Assembly: GCA_022822745.1 (NCBI GenBank)
Contig: JAJEAO010000005.1
Coordinates: 81,831 to 115,441 of the forward strand
DNA length: 33,611 nt
Source of the DNA: Acidobacteriota bacterium
GTDB lineage: Bacteria > Acidobacteriota > Vicinamibacteria > Marinacidobacterales > Marinacidobacteraceae
Reading direction: 5' to 3'
Shown here: piece after piece, positions 16,305-24,315 of the stretch
How positions within the stretch are numbered: the stretch's first letter is position 1
How the letters are laid out: every line of letters starts with the position of its first letter
Program-made: the position numbers and the translations under genes
The notes under the pieces: model-generated
The model's database searches: none
What the model was told of the DNA's origin: nothing
What the model saw: the letters and a program-made list of their open reading frames with translations, nothing else

Positions 16305-16673
16305 CTACCGGGCGACCTGGCTCTGATTCACGACGCGCTCCATCAGAGCCTCGATACGGGCGAGGCGCTCGCGAATCTCCGCGACTTCGGCTCGGATCGC
16401 GGCCCGATCTGCTGCAGCGTCGGCTCGGATCGCGGCCCAATCTGCTGCGGCCTCGGCCTGGATCGCGGCCCGATCTGCTGCGGACTTGGCCCGGATCGCG
16501 GCCCGATCTGCTGCGGCTTCGGACTGGATCGCGGCTCGATCTGCTGCGGCCTCGGACTGGATGCGCTGCCGATGATCCGTGGCTGCCCTGTAGTCTGCTC
16601 GGCTGTCGCAGTGCCCCGTAATGATCAGGGCGGCGAGAGCGATGGCCGTTCCGTAGAGCTCTCCGCGCTTCAT
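16305..16673 (-). CDS. Small membrane-anchored coiled-coil protein with 11-residue repeats
   Basis: A 122-aa protein that I cannot assign to a named family. Residues 5-20 (ELYGTAIALAALIITG) form one hydrophobic segment, with a Cys at 22; this may be a signal anchor. Then five near-identical 11-residue units (IQSEAAADRAA and variants) follow, then IRERLARIEALMERVV. The 33-bp DNA units are also well conserved. Hendecad repeats of this kind form long, straight or slightly right-handed coiled coils. The start ATG at 16673 has no Shine-Dalgarno but has TAGGCT 7 nt upstream. It lies just before the ATPase relic and the IetAS pair, divergent from them. It could tether or oligomerise at the membrane; function unknown. 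Confidence 0.6.
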   Translation of the reverse strand: MKRGELYGTAIALAALIITGHCDSRADYRAATDHRQRIQSEAAADRAAIQSEAAADRAAIRAKSAADRAAIQAEAAADWAAIRADAAADRAAIRAEVAEIRERLARIEALMERVVNQSQVAR

Positions 16674-16680
16674 GGCCGGG

Positions 16681-16686
16681 AGCCTA
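16681..16686 (-). promoter_or_regulatory. -10-like element of the coiled-coil gene
   Basis: TAGGCT on the minus strand, 7 nt before the ATG at 16673. Weak on its own, but it fits the same spacing as the other leaderless candidates. Confidence 0.3.
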
Positions 16687-16770
16687 TCGCGGCCTGACAT
16701 CCCCCGCCAGCCGCCTCCGGCCACCGCTCCGGACGCAGAGGCGAGCGCTCCCGCGGTGAGCGACGCCGGA

Positions 16771-16776
16771 TAGACT
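16771..16776 (+). promoter_or_regulatory. -10-like element shared with another ATPase relic
   Basis: TAGACT, then 6 nt, then GTG at 16783. The same arrangement (TAGAGT, 6 nt, GTG) precedes the related fragment at 28465, inside a conserved GATAGA-TGCG-AGTGA stretch. Confidence 0.35.
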
Positions 16777-16782
16777 GCGGAA

Positions 16783-16875
16783 GTGATCGTGCGCGACCGC
16801 CTGAGCGGGCTGCTCAGCCCCGGGACCGGAGGCATGTCTTCGCACCTCGTGGGCCGAGAGCAGCAGCAACGGCTC
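16783..16875 (+). pseudogene. Relic of an AAA-type ATPase gene, 5' end only (copy 2)
   Basis: Starting at GTG 16783, the frame gives VIVRDRLSGLLSPGTGGMSS, then HLVGREQQQRL. It aligns without gaps over 31 codons with the start of the truncated ATPase at 28465 (PGTGGMPPYLAGREIEQRL). Past the QRL the sequence becomes Pro/Arg-rich and the Walker A region is absent. The frame stays open to 17181 but no homology is seen. The rest of the gap up to ietA at 17160 holds no gene I can support; a TACACT at 17056-17061 might be an ietA -10. Confidence 0.6.
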
Positions 16876-17159
16876 CCTCGGGATCCCGTCGCGGTTCCGG
16901 CGCCGGGATGGCTGCCAGGAACCCGGCGATCCACGGAGCAACGACTCCTTCAGGACACCCACGCGGTTCCTGCAGACGAGATCCTCGACCGCGCCCCCTC
17001 CGGGAGAACCGGCCTCGCCGCCGGACATCCCCCTGGGCCAACCGGGGTGTCGCCGTACACTTCCCGGGCCTCGGCGTCGGCCAACATGAGAGAGAATTCC
17101 GCCGGGTTGCGGAATGCGGCGGCTACCCGACGATTCGGGGCCGAACCGGGGAGAGGACC

Positions 17160-18194
17160 ATGGCTCGCGCTGATCTGCTGAAGAGGATCTTCGAGAGCTA
17201 TCAGCGCCGTGACGACGCCGGGTTCCGGAGTGCGGCCGCGGAGATCGTGGACGAAGAGCGACGGAAGCACCATCCAGTCCTCGCGAACGAGTTGCACCGC
17301 ATTCTCTCGAACGGCGTGCGATCCCTGGAGAGGGTCCAGGGTCTCGAACCGAGGTTCGATCCGGTCCCGACGGACGGCGACCGGAAGACGCCGCTCCTTG
17401 CGGTGCGCGAGCCCGACCGATACTTCCGCGACCTGATCTACGACCCTCCTGCGAGGGCCGTGCTCGATCGGACGGTCGAGGAGGTCCGGGACTGGGCCGT
17501 CCTGGAGGCGAGCGGGCTGCGGCCCTCCTGCCGCCTGCTGTTCTGCGGTCCCTCGGGGTGCGGGAAGACGGCGTCCGCCGAGGCGGTTGCCGCCGAGCTC
17601 GGCCTGCCGATGCTCTACGTTCGTTTCGACAGCGTCGTCTCGTCGCTTCTCGGGGAGACCGCGGCGAACCTTCGGAAGGTGTTCGATTACGCGAGTCGCG
17701 GCGAGTGGGTGTTGTTCTTCGACGAGTTCGACGCGATCGGGCGTTCTCGCGACGACCCCACCGAGCATGGAGAGATCAAGCGGGTCGTGAACTCGTTCCT
17801 GCAACTGCTGGACGGATTCAGCGGCCGATCCCTGGTCATCGCGGCCACGAACTTTTCCGAGGCGCTGGATCCCGCCATCTGGCGCCGCTTCGACGAAGTG
17901 CTCCGCTTCCAGCTTCCGGACGCAGACGCGCTGGATGCGCTCGTGACGCGGCGCCTGCGGATCGTGCGGGCGTCCCGCAGGCAGGTACGGAATGTCGTGG
18001 AGGCCGTGGCGGGATCCTCTTTCGCTGAAGCAGAGCGTGTCTGCCTGGACGCTCGCAAGCGGTGCGCTCTGACCGGCAAGACGAGGCTCGGCGAAATCGA
18101 GCTGGCTGCGGCGCTCGATCGGTTCCGATACCGCCGGAAAGTCTTCGAGAGTGCAGTGCACAGCGTCTCGGCTCCCGCGGTGGACCGCACGTAA
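17160..18194 (+). CDS. ietA: IetA-type AAA+ ATPase
   Basis: A 344-aa AAA+ ATPase of the FtsH/Cdc48 clade. Residues 1-100 form a helical N-domain. Walker A is GPSGCGKT (130-137), Walker B is VLFFDEFDAIG with Asp188 and Glu189, sensor 1 is IAATNFSEALDP, and the arginine-finger region is IWRRFDEVLRF. It is followed 9 nt later by a subtilisin-type protease gene. An AAA ATPase directly upstream of a large S8 protease is the IetAS arrangement, reported first for Ti-plasmid incompatibility and later as an anti-phage system. The ATPase probably recognises or unfolds a target for the protease (inference). The start ATG has GGAGAGG 3-9 nt upstream. The G+C content looks lower than in the flanking genes, as expected for acquired DNA. 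Confidence 0.82.
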   Translation: MARADLLKRIFESYQRRDDAGFRSAAAEIVDEERRKHHPVLANELHRILSNGVRSLERVQGLEPRFDPVPTDGDRKTPLLAVREPDRYFRDLIYDPPARAVLDRTVEEVRDWAVLEASGLRPSCRLLFCGPSGCGKTASAEAVAAELGLPMLYVRFDSVVSSLLGETAANLRKVFDYASRGEWVLFFDEFDAIGRSRDDPTEHGEIKRVVNSFLQLLDGFSGRSLVIAATNFSEALDPAIWRRFDEVLRFQLPDADALDALVTRRLRIVRASRRQVRNVVEAVAGSSFAEAERVCLDARKRCALTGKTRLGEIELAAALDRFRYRRKVFESAVHSVSAPAVDRT

Positions 18195-18203
18195 TCCGCG
18201 CGG

Positions 18204-20723
18204 ATGGCGACGGACCGGGGCGGCCAAAGGCCCAGGCCGCACCTCCCGCTCGGGCGCCTGCATCCGCATCTCCGGATCGAGCGCGAGCCGGACGTGGAAC
18301 CGGAGCGCGACCGTCCTCGCGGTCCGGTTTCACGACCTCGGCCGACCCGCGACCGCAAGAGCCACGCGAGAGCCATCGGAGGCGCGATCGCGCAGACCAT
18401 CAAGGAGGTCGCCGACGCCCGGAGACAGCATGGGATCGCTCCCGACCGACTCATCGTGGTGAAGTTCCGTTCGTTCGACCTCAAGTGCCGGAAGGTCCTC
18501 GAAGACCGGTTCGATGCGATCGTGGTCAGCGAGCGCGCCTTCAGTGGCGAGGGAGATGGGGAACAGGTGCGGGTGTTGGCGCAGTTCCCGTCCATGGAGG
18601 AGATCGAGCGTTTGCGGGGCGAACTCGACCGGTTCGGCGACGACGACGGCCGCACGGGCGCGCTGTCGCCGGCCCGCCGGCGCGACTTCTTCAACTGTCT
18701 CGAATCTGTTACCGCCGTGTCTCGTCGCGATCGGGTCGGAAGGAGACTCGATCGCGACGGGTTCCCGCCAGAGGAGCGGTTCCCGCTCGATGTGGATCTC
18801 TGGACTCCCGGTCCGGGATCGAGCCAGCTGGAAGTCCGAAGGCATCTCCAGGATCTTTGCCGGAAGATGGACTGTACGCTTGACGACGACTTCACGACGA
18901 GCGGCCTTCTCCTCGCCCGAGTGTCCGCCAGCCGCGAGCTGGGGAAGGCGTTGCTCGATCTCGATTGGGTTGCCATGGTCAACCTTCCGCCCGTGTTGCC
19001 AAGCGCTTACGAGGTTCTGTTCGACCATGTCGATCCACTTCCGTCCCATGTCCAGCCGACCGGTAACGAGCCGATCGTGGCCGTCCTGGACAGCGGCGTG
19101 ATGGCCGGCCACCCGCTACTGCAGGGCTGGATTCTGGACGAACGGGACTTCGGGACCGGGGAGCAGACGACCGCCGACCAGCAGGGCCACGGCACCGGTG
19201 TCGCCGGCCTCGCGATGTACGGGGACGTGGCGCGCTGTCTCGAGACCGGTGCGTGGAAGCCCGGCGTTCGGATCGCGAACGCCAAGATCCTGGCTGCGGA
19301 TCCAGTCTTCCAAGACAGAACCCGGTTTCCGGGGAGTCGTCGGCCGGAAAGTGTGGTAGAAGAGGCGATACGGTATTTCCACGGAGCTCATGGTTGTCGC
19401 GTCTTCAACCTTTCCGCTGGGGATCCGAAGAACTGGTACGCCGGAGGTCGCCAGTTCCCGTGGGCGGAAGTGCTGGATCGGCTGAGTCGAGAACTGGATG
19501 TCGTGATCGTGGTGTCCGCGGGCAACTGCGACGTTTCGATTCCGACGAGCGCCGCCAGCCGGGAGGACCTGCAGAAGCAAGTCCGTGACGCCCTCCTGGA
19601 CCAGCGGCAGAATCGGGTGTGCAGTCCGGCGACGGCCGCGATCGCCATCACGGTCGGCGCCGTTTCACGTTCGGCAAGCCCCTCCGTCGCGGACCTGATT
19701 CCCGGGAGCCGGCGCGACGCCCCCTCGCCCTTCAGCAGGGTCGGTCCCGGCTATCAGGGCAAGGCGACGCAGCAAGCGATCAAGCCCGAATTCGTCGCCT
19801 ACGGCGGCAATCGGGCGATCAGGGATCGAACCGGTGGCGATCCGAGGTGGGCGGAGGATCTCCACCTGGGTGAACCGACGACGCGGCTCGAGACCGGTGA
19901 TGGCCGTTTCGTCACTACTCTGTCCGGGACGAGCATGGCTGCGCCGCAGGTGAGTCATGCCGCCGCGCTTGCTCTCGAATCGGCATCGAGAGTTCTCGGT
20001 CCGCCGAACGCGAACGCGGCCAGAGCGCTGCTCGGCGTGTGCGCCAAACCGCCTTCGTGTGGCGGCGACTGGCTGCGAGACCCGAAAGGAAAGGAGACAC
20101 CGGACAAGCTCCGGCTCGTCGGATACGGGATGGTGAAGCGCGACCGGATTCAGACTTCGCGTCGGAACGATGCCATCCTCATCGCTTCCGACCGTGTCCC
20201 GGAGGACCGCTGGCACGTTTACGAGTTGCGTGTTCCGCCCACATTTCTCAAGATGCGAGGGACGCGCGGCCTGTCCGTGGCCCTGGCGTTCGACCCTCCC
20301 ATCCGCGCGGCCCGCCGCGAGTACCTGGCCCGCACGATGTGGATCGAGGTTCTCAAGGGGCTTACGCTTCAGAAAATCAAGAAGTATCGGTCGTATTCGC
20401 CCGATCGTTCGCCGCCACTACCGCCATCCAAGGTTCTGGACATGCGTCCAACGAAGAGTGCCGTGCAGTGGTCCACACTTCAGGTCCGTTCTGTAGTGTG
20501 GAAGCAGAAGCCGCGTTTCCCGCTTGCCGGATCCGCCGAGAACCCGGCACTTCACATCATCGTGGGCTGTCACAGAAGGTTCCCCCACGGCGAGAAGCCA
20601 GAGCAGGGATACAGCGTGGCGGTGCGGCTCTGGCACTCTGGAGCAGCTGTCAACCTCTATGCGCACCTGAAGACAACGGTCCGCGCCAAGGCCCGAGCGC
20701 TTCGAACCGGACTCCGCACATGA
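18204..20723 (+). CDS. ietS: IetS-type subtilisin-like serine protease (S8)
   Basis: An 839-aa protein with no signal peptide, so it acts in the cytoplasm. Residues 1-280 are a family-specific N-region with a basic start (RPHLPLGRLHPHL), a strand-rich part (LIVVKFRSFDLKCRKVL) and a linker. The protease domain runs about 285-610: Asp296 in VAVLDSGV, His329 in GHGTGVAG, the oxyanion Asn in VVSAGNC, and Ser577 in LSGTSMAAPQ. A C-terminal beta-rich region of about 200 residues ends with VRLWHSGAAVNLYAHLK, typical of IetS. All three catalytic residues are present, so it should be active. It is translated with ietA after a 9-nt gap. A general subtilase unrelated to defence is the alternative, but the pairing argues against it. 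Confidence 0.83.
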   Translation: MATDRGGQRPRPHLPLGRLHPHLRIEREPDVEPERDRPRGPVSRPRPTRDRKSHARAIGGAIAQTIKEVADARRQHGIAPDRLIVVKFRSFDLKCRKVLEDRFDAIVVSERAFSGEGDGEQVRVLAQFPSMEEIERLRGELDRFGDDDGRTGALSPARRRDFFNCLESVTAVSRRDRVGRRLDRDGFPPEERFPLDVDLWTPGPGSSQLEVRRHLQDLCRKMDCTLDDDFTTSGLLLARVSASRELGKALLDLDWVAMVNLPPVLPSAYEVLFDHVDPLPSHVQPTGNEPIVAVLDSGVMAGHPLLQGWILDERDFGTGEQTTADQQGHGTGVAGLAMYGDVARCLETGAWKPGVRIANAKILAADPVFQDRTRFPGSRRPESVVEEAIRYFHGAHGCRVFNLSAGDPKNWYAGGRQFPWAEVLDRLSRELDVVIVVSAGNCDVSIPTSAASREDLQKQVRDALLDQRQNRVCSPATAAIAITVGAVSRSASPSVADLIPGSRRDAPSPFSRVGPGYQGKATQQAIKPEFVAYGGNRAIRDRTGGDPRWAEDLHLGEPTTRLETGDGRFVTTLSGTSMAAPQVSHAAALALESASRVLGPPNANAARALLGVCAKPPSCGGDWLRDPKGKETPDKLRLVGYGMVKRDRIQTSRRNDAILIASDRVPEDRWHVYELRVPPTFLKMRGTRGLSVALAFDPPIRAARREYLARTMWIEVLKGLTLQKIKKYRSYSPDRSPPLPPSKVLDMRPTKSAVQWSTLQVRSVVWKQKPRFPLAGSAENPALHIIVGCHRRFPHGEKPEQGYSVAVRLWHSGAAVNLYAHLKTTVRAKARALRTGLRT

Positions 20724-20863
20724 GAACTCTCGACGTCGCCTCGGATTCTGACCGACTGGAAGCACCAAGTGGACGTGGGATTGATCGCGAATTGGCCGTG
20801 GGCGCGCTCGGGAATCCCGCCGGAGACGACACGAGCGGCTTGTTCGCCATCCGAGCGGCGGGG

Positions 20864-20956
20864 TCGATCCTGCGAGACCGCCGGCGCGGGCCGTTCCAGC
20901 CCGGGACCGGCCGGATGCCTCCGTGCGTCGCGGGCAGTAAGCGGGAGCAGCGGCTC
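20864..20956 (+). pseudogene. Relic of the same AAA-type ATPase 5' end (copy 3)
   Basis: The frame gives SILRDRRRGPFQPGTGRMPP, then CVAGSKREQRL. It aligns over exactly 31 codons, without gaps, with the fragments at 16783 and 28465. The expected GTG start is TCG here, so it cannot be translated from that site. After QRL the similarity stops. It lies 140 nt after the ietS stop. The remainder of 20724-21110 holds no gene I can support. Confidence 0.55.
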
Positions 20957-21110
20957 TGCGGCGAGGAGGCGGATTTTCCTGTCCCCGCGGGATGGACCCG
21001 AGGGCTCGGCGCATAACCTTTGGCACGATCCACTCCCCCCGCACGCGCCGGGACGGATCCCGACCGAAGGGCCGGGTCCGGCGCGAACCGCCCGCAGCGA
21101 GGCAGACGAC

Positions 21111-22871
21111 ATGAGCAGACGATTCCTGAAGACCGTGGTTTCCCTGGTCCTGGCGCTGGCGTGGACCCCGGCGAGCCTCGCGACCGAGCGCGAATCGCCC
21201 GTCCAGGTCGCTGCCGCGCAGGCTCCGATCAATACCTACAACGCCATCCACCATCCGGTGGTGGGACGGAACGGAATCGTGGCCAGCCAGAACGCGCTCG
21301 CCACCGAGATCGGGGTGGACATCCTGCGCCGGGGCGGCAACGCGATTGACGCGGGGGTGGCGGTGGGTCTGGCTCTCGCGGTGACCCTGCCGCGCGCGGG
21401 CAACGTGGGCGGCGGGGGCTTCATCCTGCTGCACCTCGCCGAGGAGAACCGGACGGTCGCGGTCGATTTCCGCGAAACCGCGCCGGCGGCCGCTCACGCC
21501 GACATGTTCTTCGGGGCCGACGGCGAAGTGGACGAGCAGGAATACCGCTTCAGCCACAAGTCATCGGCTGTTCCGGCCTCGGTGGCCGGCTTCGATCACC
21601 TGTTGCGCAACTACGGAACGATGAGCTGGCGCGAGGTGGTCCAGCCCGCCATCGAACTGGCGCGCGACGGCATGGTGGTGTGGGAGGACCTGGCGGTGAA
21701 CCTCGCCCGCAGCCAGCCGCGGCTCAGCGCAAACCCCGCTTCACGGGCCAAGTTCTACAAGCCCGACGGCTCCAACTACGAAGTGGGTGATCTCTATCGG
21801 CAGCCGGACCTGGCCTGGACGCTGGAGCAGATCGCCGAGGGCGGCGCCGACGCGTTCTACCGGGGCGAGATCGCCCGTCGGATCGCGGCCGACATGGCGA
21901 AGCACAACGGGCTCATCACCATGGAAGACCTGGCCAGTTACCGCGTGGTCGAGCGGGAGCCGGTCCGCGGCACGTTCCGGGGCTACGACATCGCGGCCAT
22001 GTCGGCTCCCAGCTCCGGCGGAATGCACATCGTCCAGATGCTGAACATCTTCGAGAACTTCCCGCTGAAGGAGATGGGTTACGGCAGCGCCGACGCCATG
22101 CACGTCATGGCCGAGGCGATGAAGCTGGCCTACGCCGACCGCAGCAAGTACCTGGGCGACCCGGACCACCTCGACCTTCCCGTGGCGGCGCTCACCAGCA
22201 AGGACTACGCGGCGGATCTGGCCCGGGGCATCTCGCTGAGCAGCGCCCGCCCGTCCTCGGACATCGGCCCGGGCAACCTGGCGCCCTACGAGAGCCCGGA
22301 GACGACCCACTACTCGGTGCTGGACAGCGAAGGCAACGCGCTGGTCAACACCTACACGCTGATGTTCTCCTACGGATCCGGCGTCGTGATCGAAGGCACG
22401 GGCATCCTCATGAACAACAACCTCGGCAACTTCACGCTGCGCCCCGACATTCCCGACGCCTTCGGCCTGATGGGCAGCGCGGACAACCAGATCTCGGCAG
22501 GCCGTCGGCCGGTGAGTTCCATGACGCCGATCATCGTGCTGCGCGATGGGCGGCCCTTCCTGCTGACCGGCAGCCCGGGCGGGAGCCGCATCATCACCAC
22601 GAATCTGCAGCTTCTGGTGAACGTGCTGGAGCACGGCATGAACATCGCCGACGCCACCGCGCGCCCCCGGATGCACCACCAGTGGTATCCGGAGCGGCTG
22701 GAGGTGGAGAGCGGTTTCAGCCCGGACGTCATCCGCGCCCTGCGCGCCCGCGGCCACGACGTGCAGTTCAGCGCCGGCATGGGCAGCCTGCAGACGGTCA
22801 TGTTCTCCGACGGTCTCTTCTACGGGTACGCCGACCCCCGCCGGCCGGGGGCGATGGCGCTCGGGTACTGA
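21111..22871 (+). CDS. ggt: Gamma-glutamyltranspeptidase
   Basis: A 586-aa secreted Ntn hydrolase that transfers or hydrolyses the gamma-glutamyl group of glutathione and similar compounds in the periplasm. The signal peptide is about residues 1-24 (RRFLKTVVSLVLALAWTPAS). Family marks: GGNAIDAGVAVGLALAVT, GGGGFILLHL, DFRETAPAAAH, PSSGGMHIVQMLNI and MKLAYADRS. The autoprocessing site is E397-T398-T399-H-Y-S, so Thr398 becomes the N-terminal nucleophile of the small subunit. NNLGNF, RRPVSSMTP and the oxyanion GSPGGSRI follow. Length and all key residues are normal. The start ATG at 21111 has a weak GAGG about 10 nt upstream. It is a single gene between the IetAS region and the decayed operon. 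Confidence 0.93.
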   Translation: MSRRFLKTVVSLVLALAWTPASLATERESPVQVAAAQAPINTYNAIHHPVVGRNGIVASQNALATEIGVDILRRGGNAIDAGVAVGLALAVTLPRAGNVGGGGFILLHLAEENRTVAVDFRETAPAAAHADMFFGADGEVDEQEYRFSHKSSAVPASVAGFDHLLRNYGTMSWREVVQPAIELARDGMVVWEDLAVNLARSQPRLSANPASRAKFYKPDGSNYEVGDLYRQPDLAWTLEQIAEGGADAFYRGEIARRIAADMAKHNGLITMEDLASYRVVEREPVRGTFRGYDIAAMSAPSSGGMHIVQMLNIFENFPLKEMGYGSADAMHVMAEAMKLAYADRSKYLGDPDHLDLPVAALTSKDYAADLARGISLSSARPSSDIGPGNLAPYESPETTHYSVLDSEGNALVNTYTLMFSYGSGVVIEGTGILMNNNLGNFTLRPDIPDAFGLMGSADNQISAGRRPVSSMTPIIVLRDGRPFLLTGSPGGSRIITTNLQLLVNVLEHGMNIADATARPRMHHQWYPERLEVESGFSPDVIRALRARGHDVQFSAGMGSLQTVMFSDGLFYGYADPRRPGAMALGY

Positions 22872-23010
22872 GGCCCCGTCGCTTCAGGAGCGATGTCGCG
22901 GGCAGGCCCGACGCCAGCACAAGGGCGCCACGCCGAACTCGTTGCCCGCGATGTCGCATGGTCCCTGCGGGTGAGCCTGCATCGGGGGGCGTGCCCCGGC
23001 AGGGACGCCC

Positions 23011-23344
23011 TCAGGGCTGTTCGGCCCTCCTCGCCAGCGCAGCCGCCACACTCATGAATTCCCGGGAATCGAGCGCGCTGGCACAACAGAAGCGCGCCTC
23101 GGGACACCGCGAAACGAGGTGGACCAAGCCTCTCATGTGGTTGTCATGCCAGTGTGTCGCCACGATCAGTCGAACGGACCGGGCCGGATCCAGCCCGAGT
23201 TGGTCAAGGTTAGGGCTATGGGCCTTCCGTGCGGAGGTCCGAACGAGTCCAGGACAATCCAGTCGCCCGCGCCCGCATGTACGACAGTGCATTCGCCATA
23301 TCCCGGCCCGAACAGCGGGACTTCCGCCTCATCGGAAGTGGGGC
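23011..23344 (-). pseudogene. Broken metallo-beta-lactamase-fold hydrolase gene
   Basis: Two frames together give one MBL-fold N-terminus. From about 23337 the first frame reads VPLFGPGYGECTVVHAGAGD, then WIVLDSFGPPHGRP. After a shift near 23212-23228 the second reads SPNLDQLGLDPARSVRLIVA, then THWHDNHMRGLVHLV. The metal motif should be HxHxDH, but the Asp is Asn (HWHDNH). The frame stops at 23011 after about 100 residues, while such proteins normally exceed 250. So it is frameshifted, mutated at a metal ligand and truncated. No standard start codon is visible in the first frame. It follows the stop of the conserved protein at 23354 within a few nt, suggesting that the two once formed a pair. 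The 140 nt up to ggt hold nothing recognised. Confidence 0.72.
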
Positions 23345-23353
23345 GCGTCTCGC

Positions 23354-23959
23354 TCAGTCAAGGTTCCACTTGGCGCGCAAGCGATCCGCCCACTCCCGTC
23401 CGGCCTTCAGGTCGCGCTCGGTCATGCGAGGTGAGTTCAGGAACACGATTCGCGAGACATTGCTTCGAATTCCTCCAACCGTCTCGTACCCCATCACCCA
23501 GTGGAACAGCGAACCGACCCGCATTCGGGTACGATCCTCGGGGCTGACCTCCTCCAGCCCGATCGTGGCGACCTCGCGTCCACCGCCATACAGGTCTCGA
23601 AGGTGAGCGTCGAACGCGCCATTGGTGATGGCCGTCACTCGTCCCGCCCATTCCTGCTTGGGGAACAGGGAGGGGGAACGATCGGGAAAACACTCCGGAA
23701 CCTCGGGCCGAACAACGGGGAGCCCATCCCCCCTTGATCCATTCGCGGCTTCGGCGACATTCGCGTCCCGGCCCGTTGTGGCTGAAGAAGCGGCTTCCGC
23801 CGGTACGTCGTTCGGGACCATGGTGCCGCTTCCGACGGGCGGCCGATGAACACCGGATCCGCTCGTCAGGAGCGATGCCCGTTGCGGCGAAGCGACCGTC
23901 CCGGTGGCGGGATTCAAGTCGAAAGCCAGATCCGTCGCTGTACGTCTCGTCGGTGGCAT
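23354..23959 (-). CDS. Conserved protein of unknown function, partner of the MBL-fold gene
   Basis: A 201-aa cytoplasmic protein with no named domain that I know. Residues 1-95 are low in order (Ser, Thr, Ala, Pro rich). Residues about 100-200 look like a compact beta-rich domain: KQEWAGRVTAITNGAFDAHL, VATIGLEEVSPEDRTRMRVG, SLFHWVMGYE, VSRIVFLNSP and MTERDL. From memory, proteins with this EW-G-V / LEE(I/V)S / GS-F-W-GYE pattern occur next to MBL-fold hydrolases, which matches the broken gene just downstream. The start ATG is 8 nt after the truncated toxin gene, with a GAGGGGG about 12 nt upstream. The intact C-terminal domain suggests it is, or recently was, functional. Function unknown. Confidence 0.6.
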   Translation of the reverse strand: MPPTRRTATDLAFDLNPATGTVASPQRASLLTSGSGVHRPPVGSGTMVPNDVPAEAASSATTGRDANVAEAANGSRGDGLPVVRPEVPECFPDRSPSLFPKQEWAGRVTAITNGAFDAHLRDLYGGGREVATIGLEEVSPEDRTRMRVGSLFHWVMGYETVGGIRSNVSRIVFLNSPRMTERDLKAGREWADRLRAKWNLD

Positions 23960-23967
23960 GGCGCGTC

Positions 23968-24315
23968 CTACCCCCTCGACTGTGAAAGTGACATGATGTG
24001 ATCCACGATCTGCCCGCTTCGATCAAGGGAGGTCTCGAACTCGCTCGCCAGGGTCGCCATGAGCCGCTCGGCATCACCGCCTCCGACAAGGTGATCGTTG
24101 ATACTCACGAAAACTCCGGTGACCTTCGACAGCGATGTGCCTCCCTTGAATACGAGATGACGTCCGAATGGCGCTTCAAAGAGAACTCGCAGGGTTGCGA
24201 CGACCCAGGTGTCCTTCTCCAGGAGGTACGTCCGCTGCCCGCACTCTCGTTCCGCAACCTCCAGAGCGTCGCGTCTTGCAGCCGGGGGAAGGCGCTCGTA
24301 TCCGACCTCAGCCAT
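23968..24315 (-). pseudogene. Truncated AbiEii-type toxin gene
   Basis: The 115-aa product starts like AbiEii/AbiGii nucleotidyltransferase toxins: LLEKDTWVVATLRVLFEAPF, then GRHLVFKGGTSLSK. The family continues at once with the catalytic RFSEDIDL-type stretch; here it is replaced by VTGVFVSINDHLVGGG and the protein ends about 45 residues later. Full-length toxins are near 300 aa, so roughly two thirds, including the metal-binding aspartates, is gone. The start overlaps the antitoxin stop by 8 nt, the usual AbiE order. The gene is almost certainly without toxin activity. Confidence 0.75.

Noticed and set aside
16876-17159. A second partial ATPase head (EQRLLQDTHAVPADEIL) after copy 2
   Set aside because: The resemblance is limited to four or five residues and the surrounding sequence does not align.
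21014-21034. A sigma-54-like TTTGGCACGATCC before ggt
   Set aside because: The required GC/TTGC half at the -12 position is missing.
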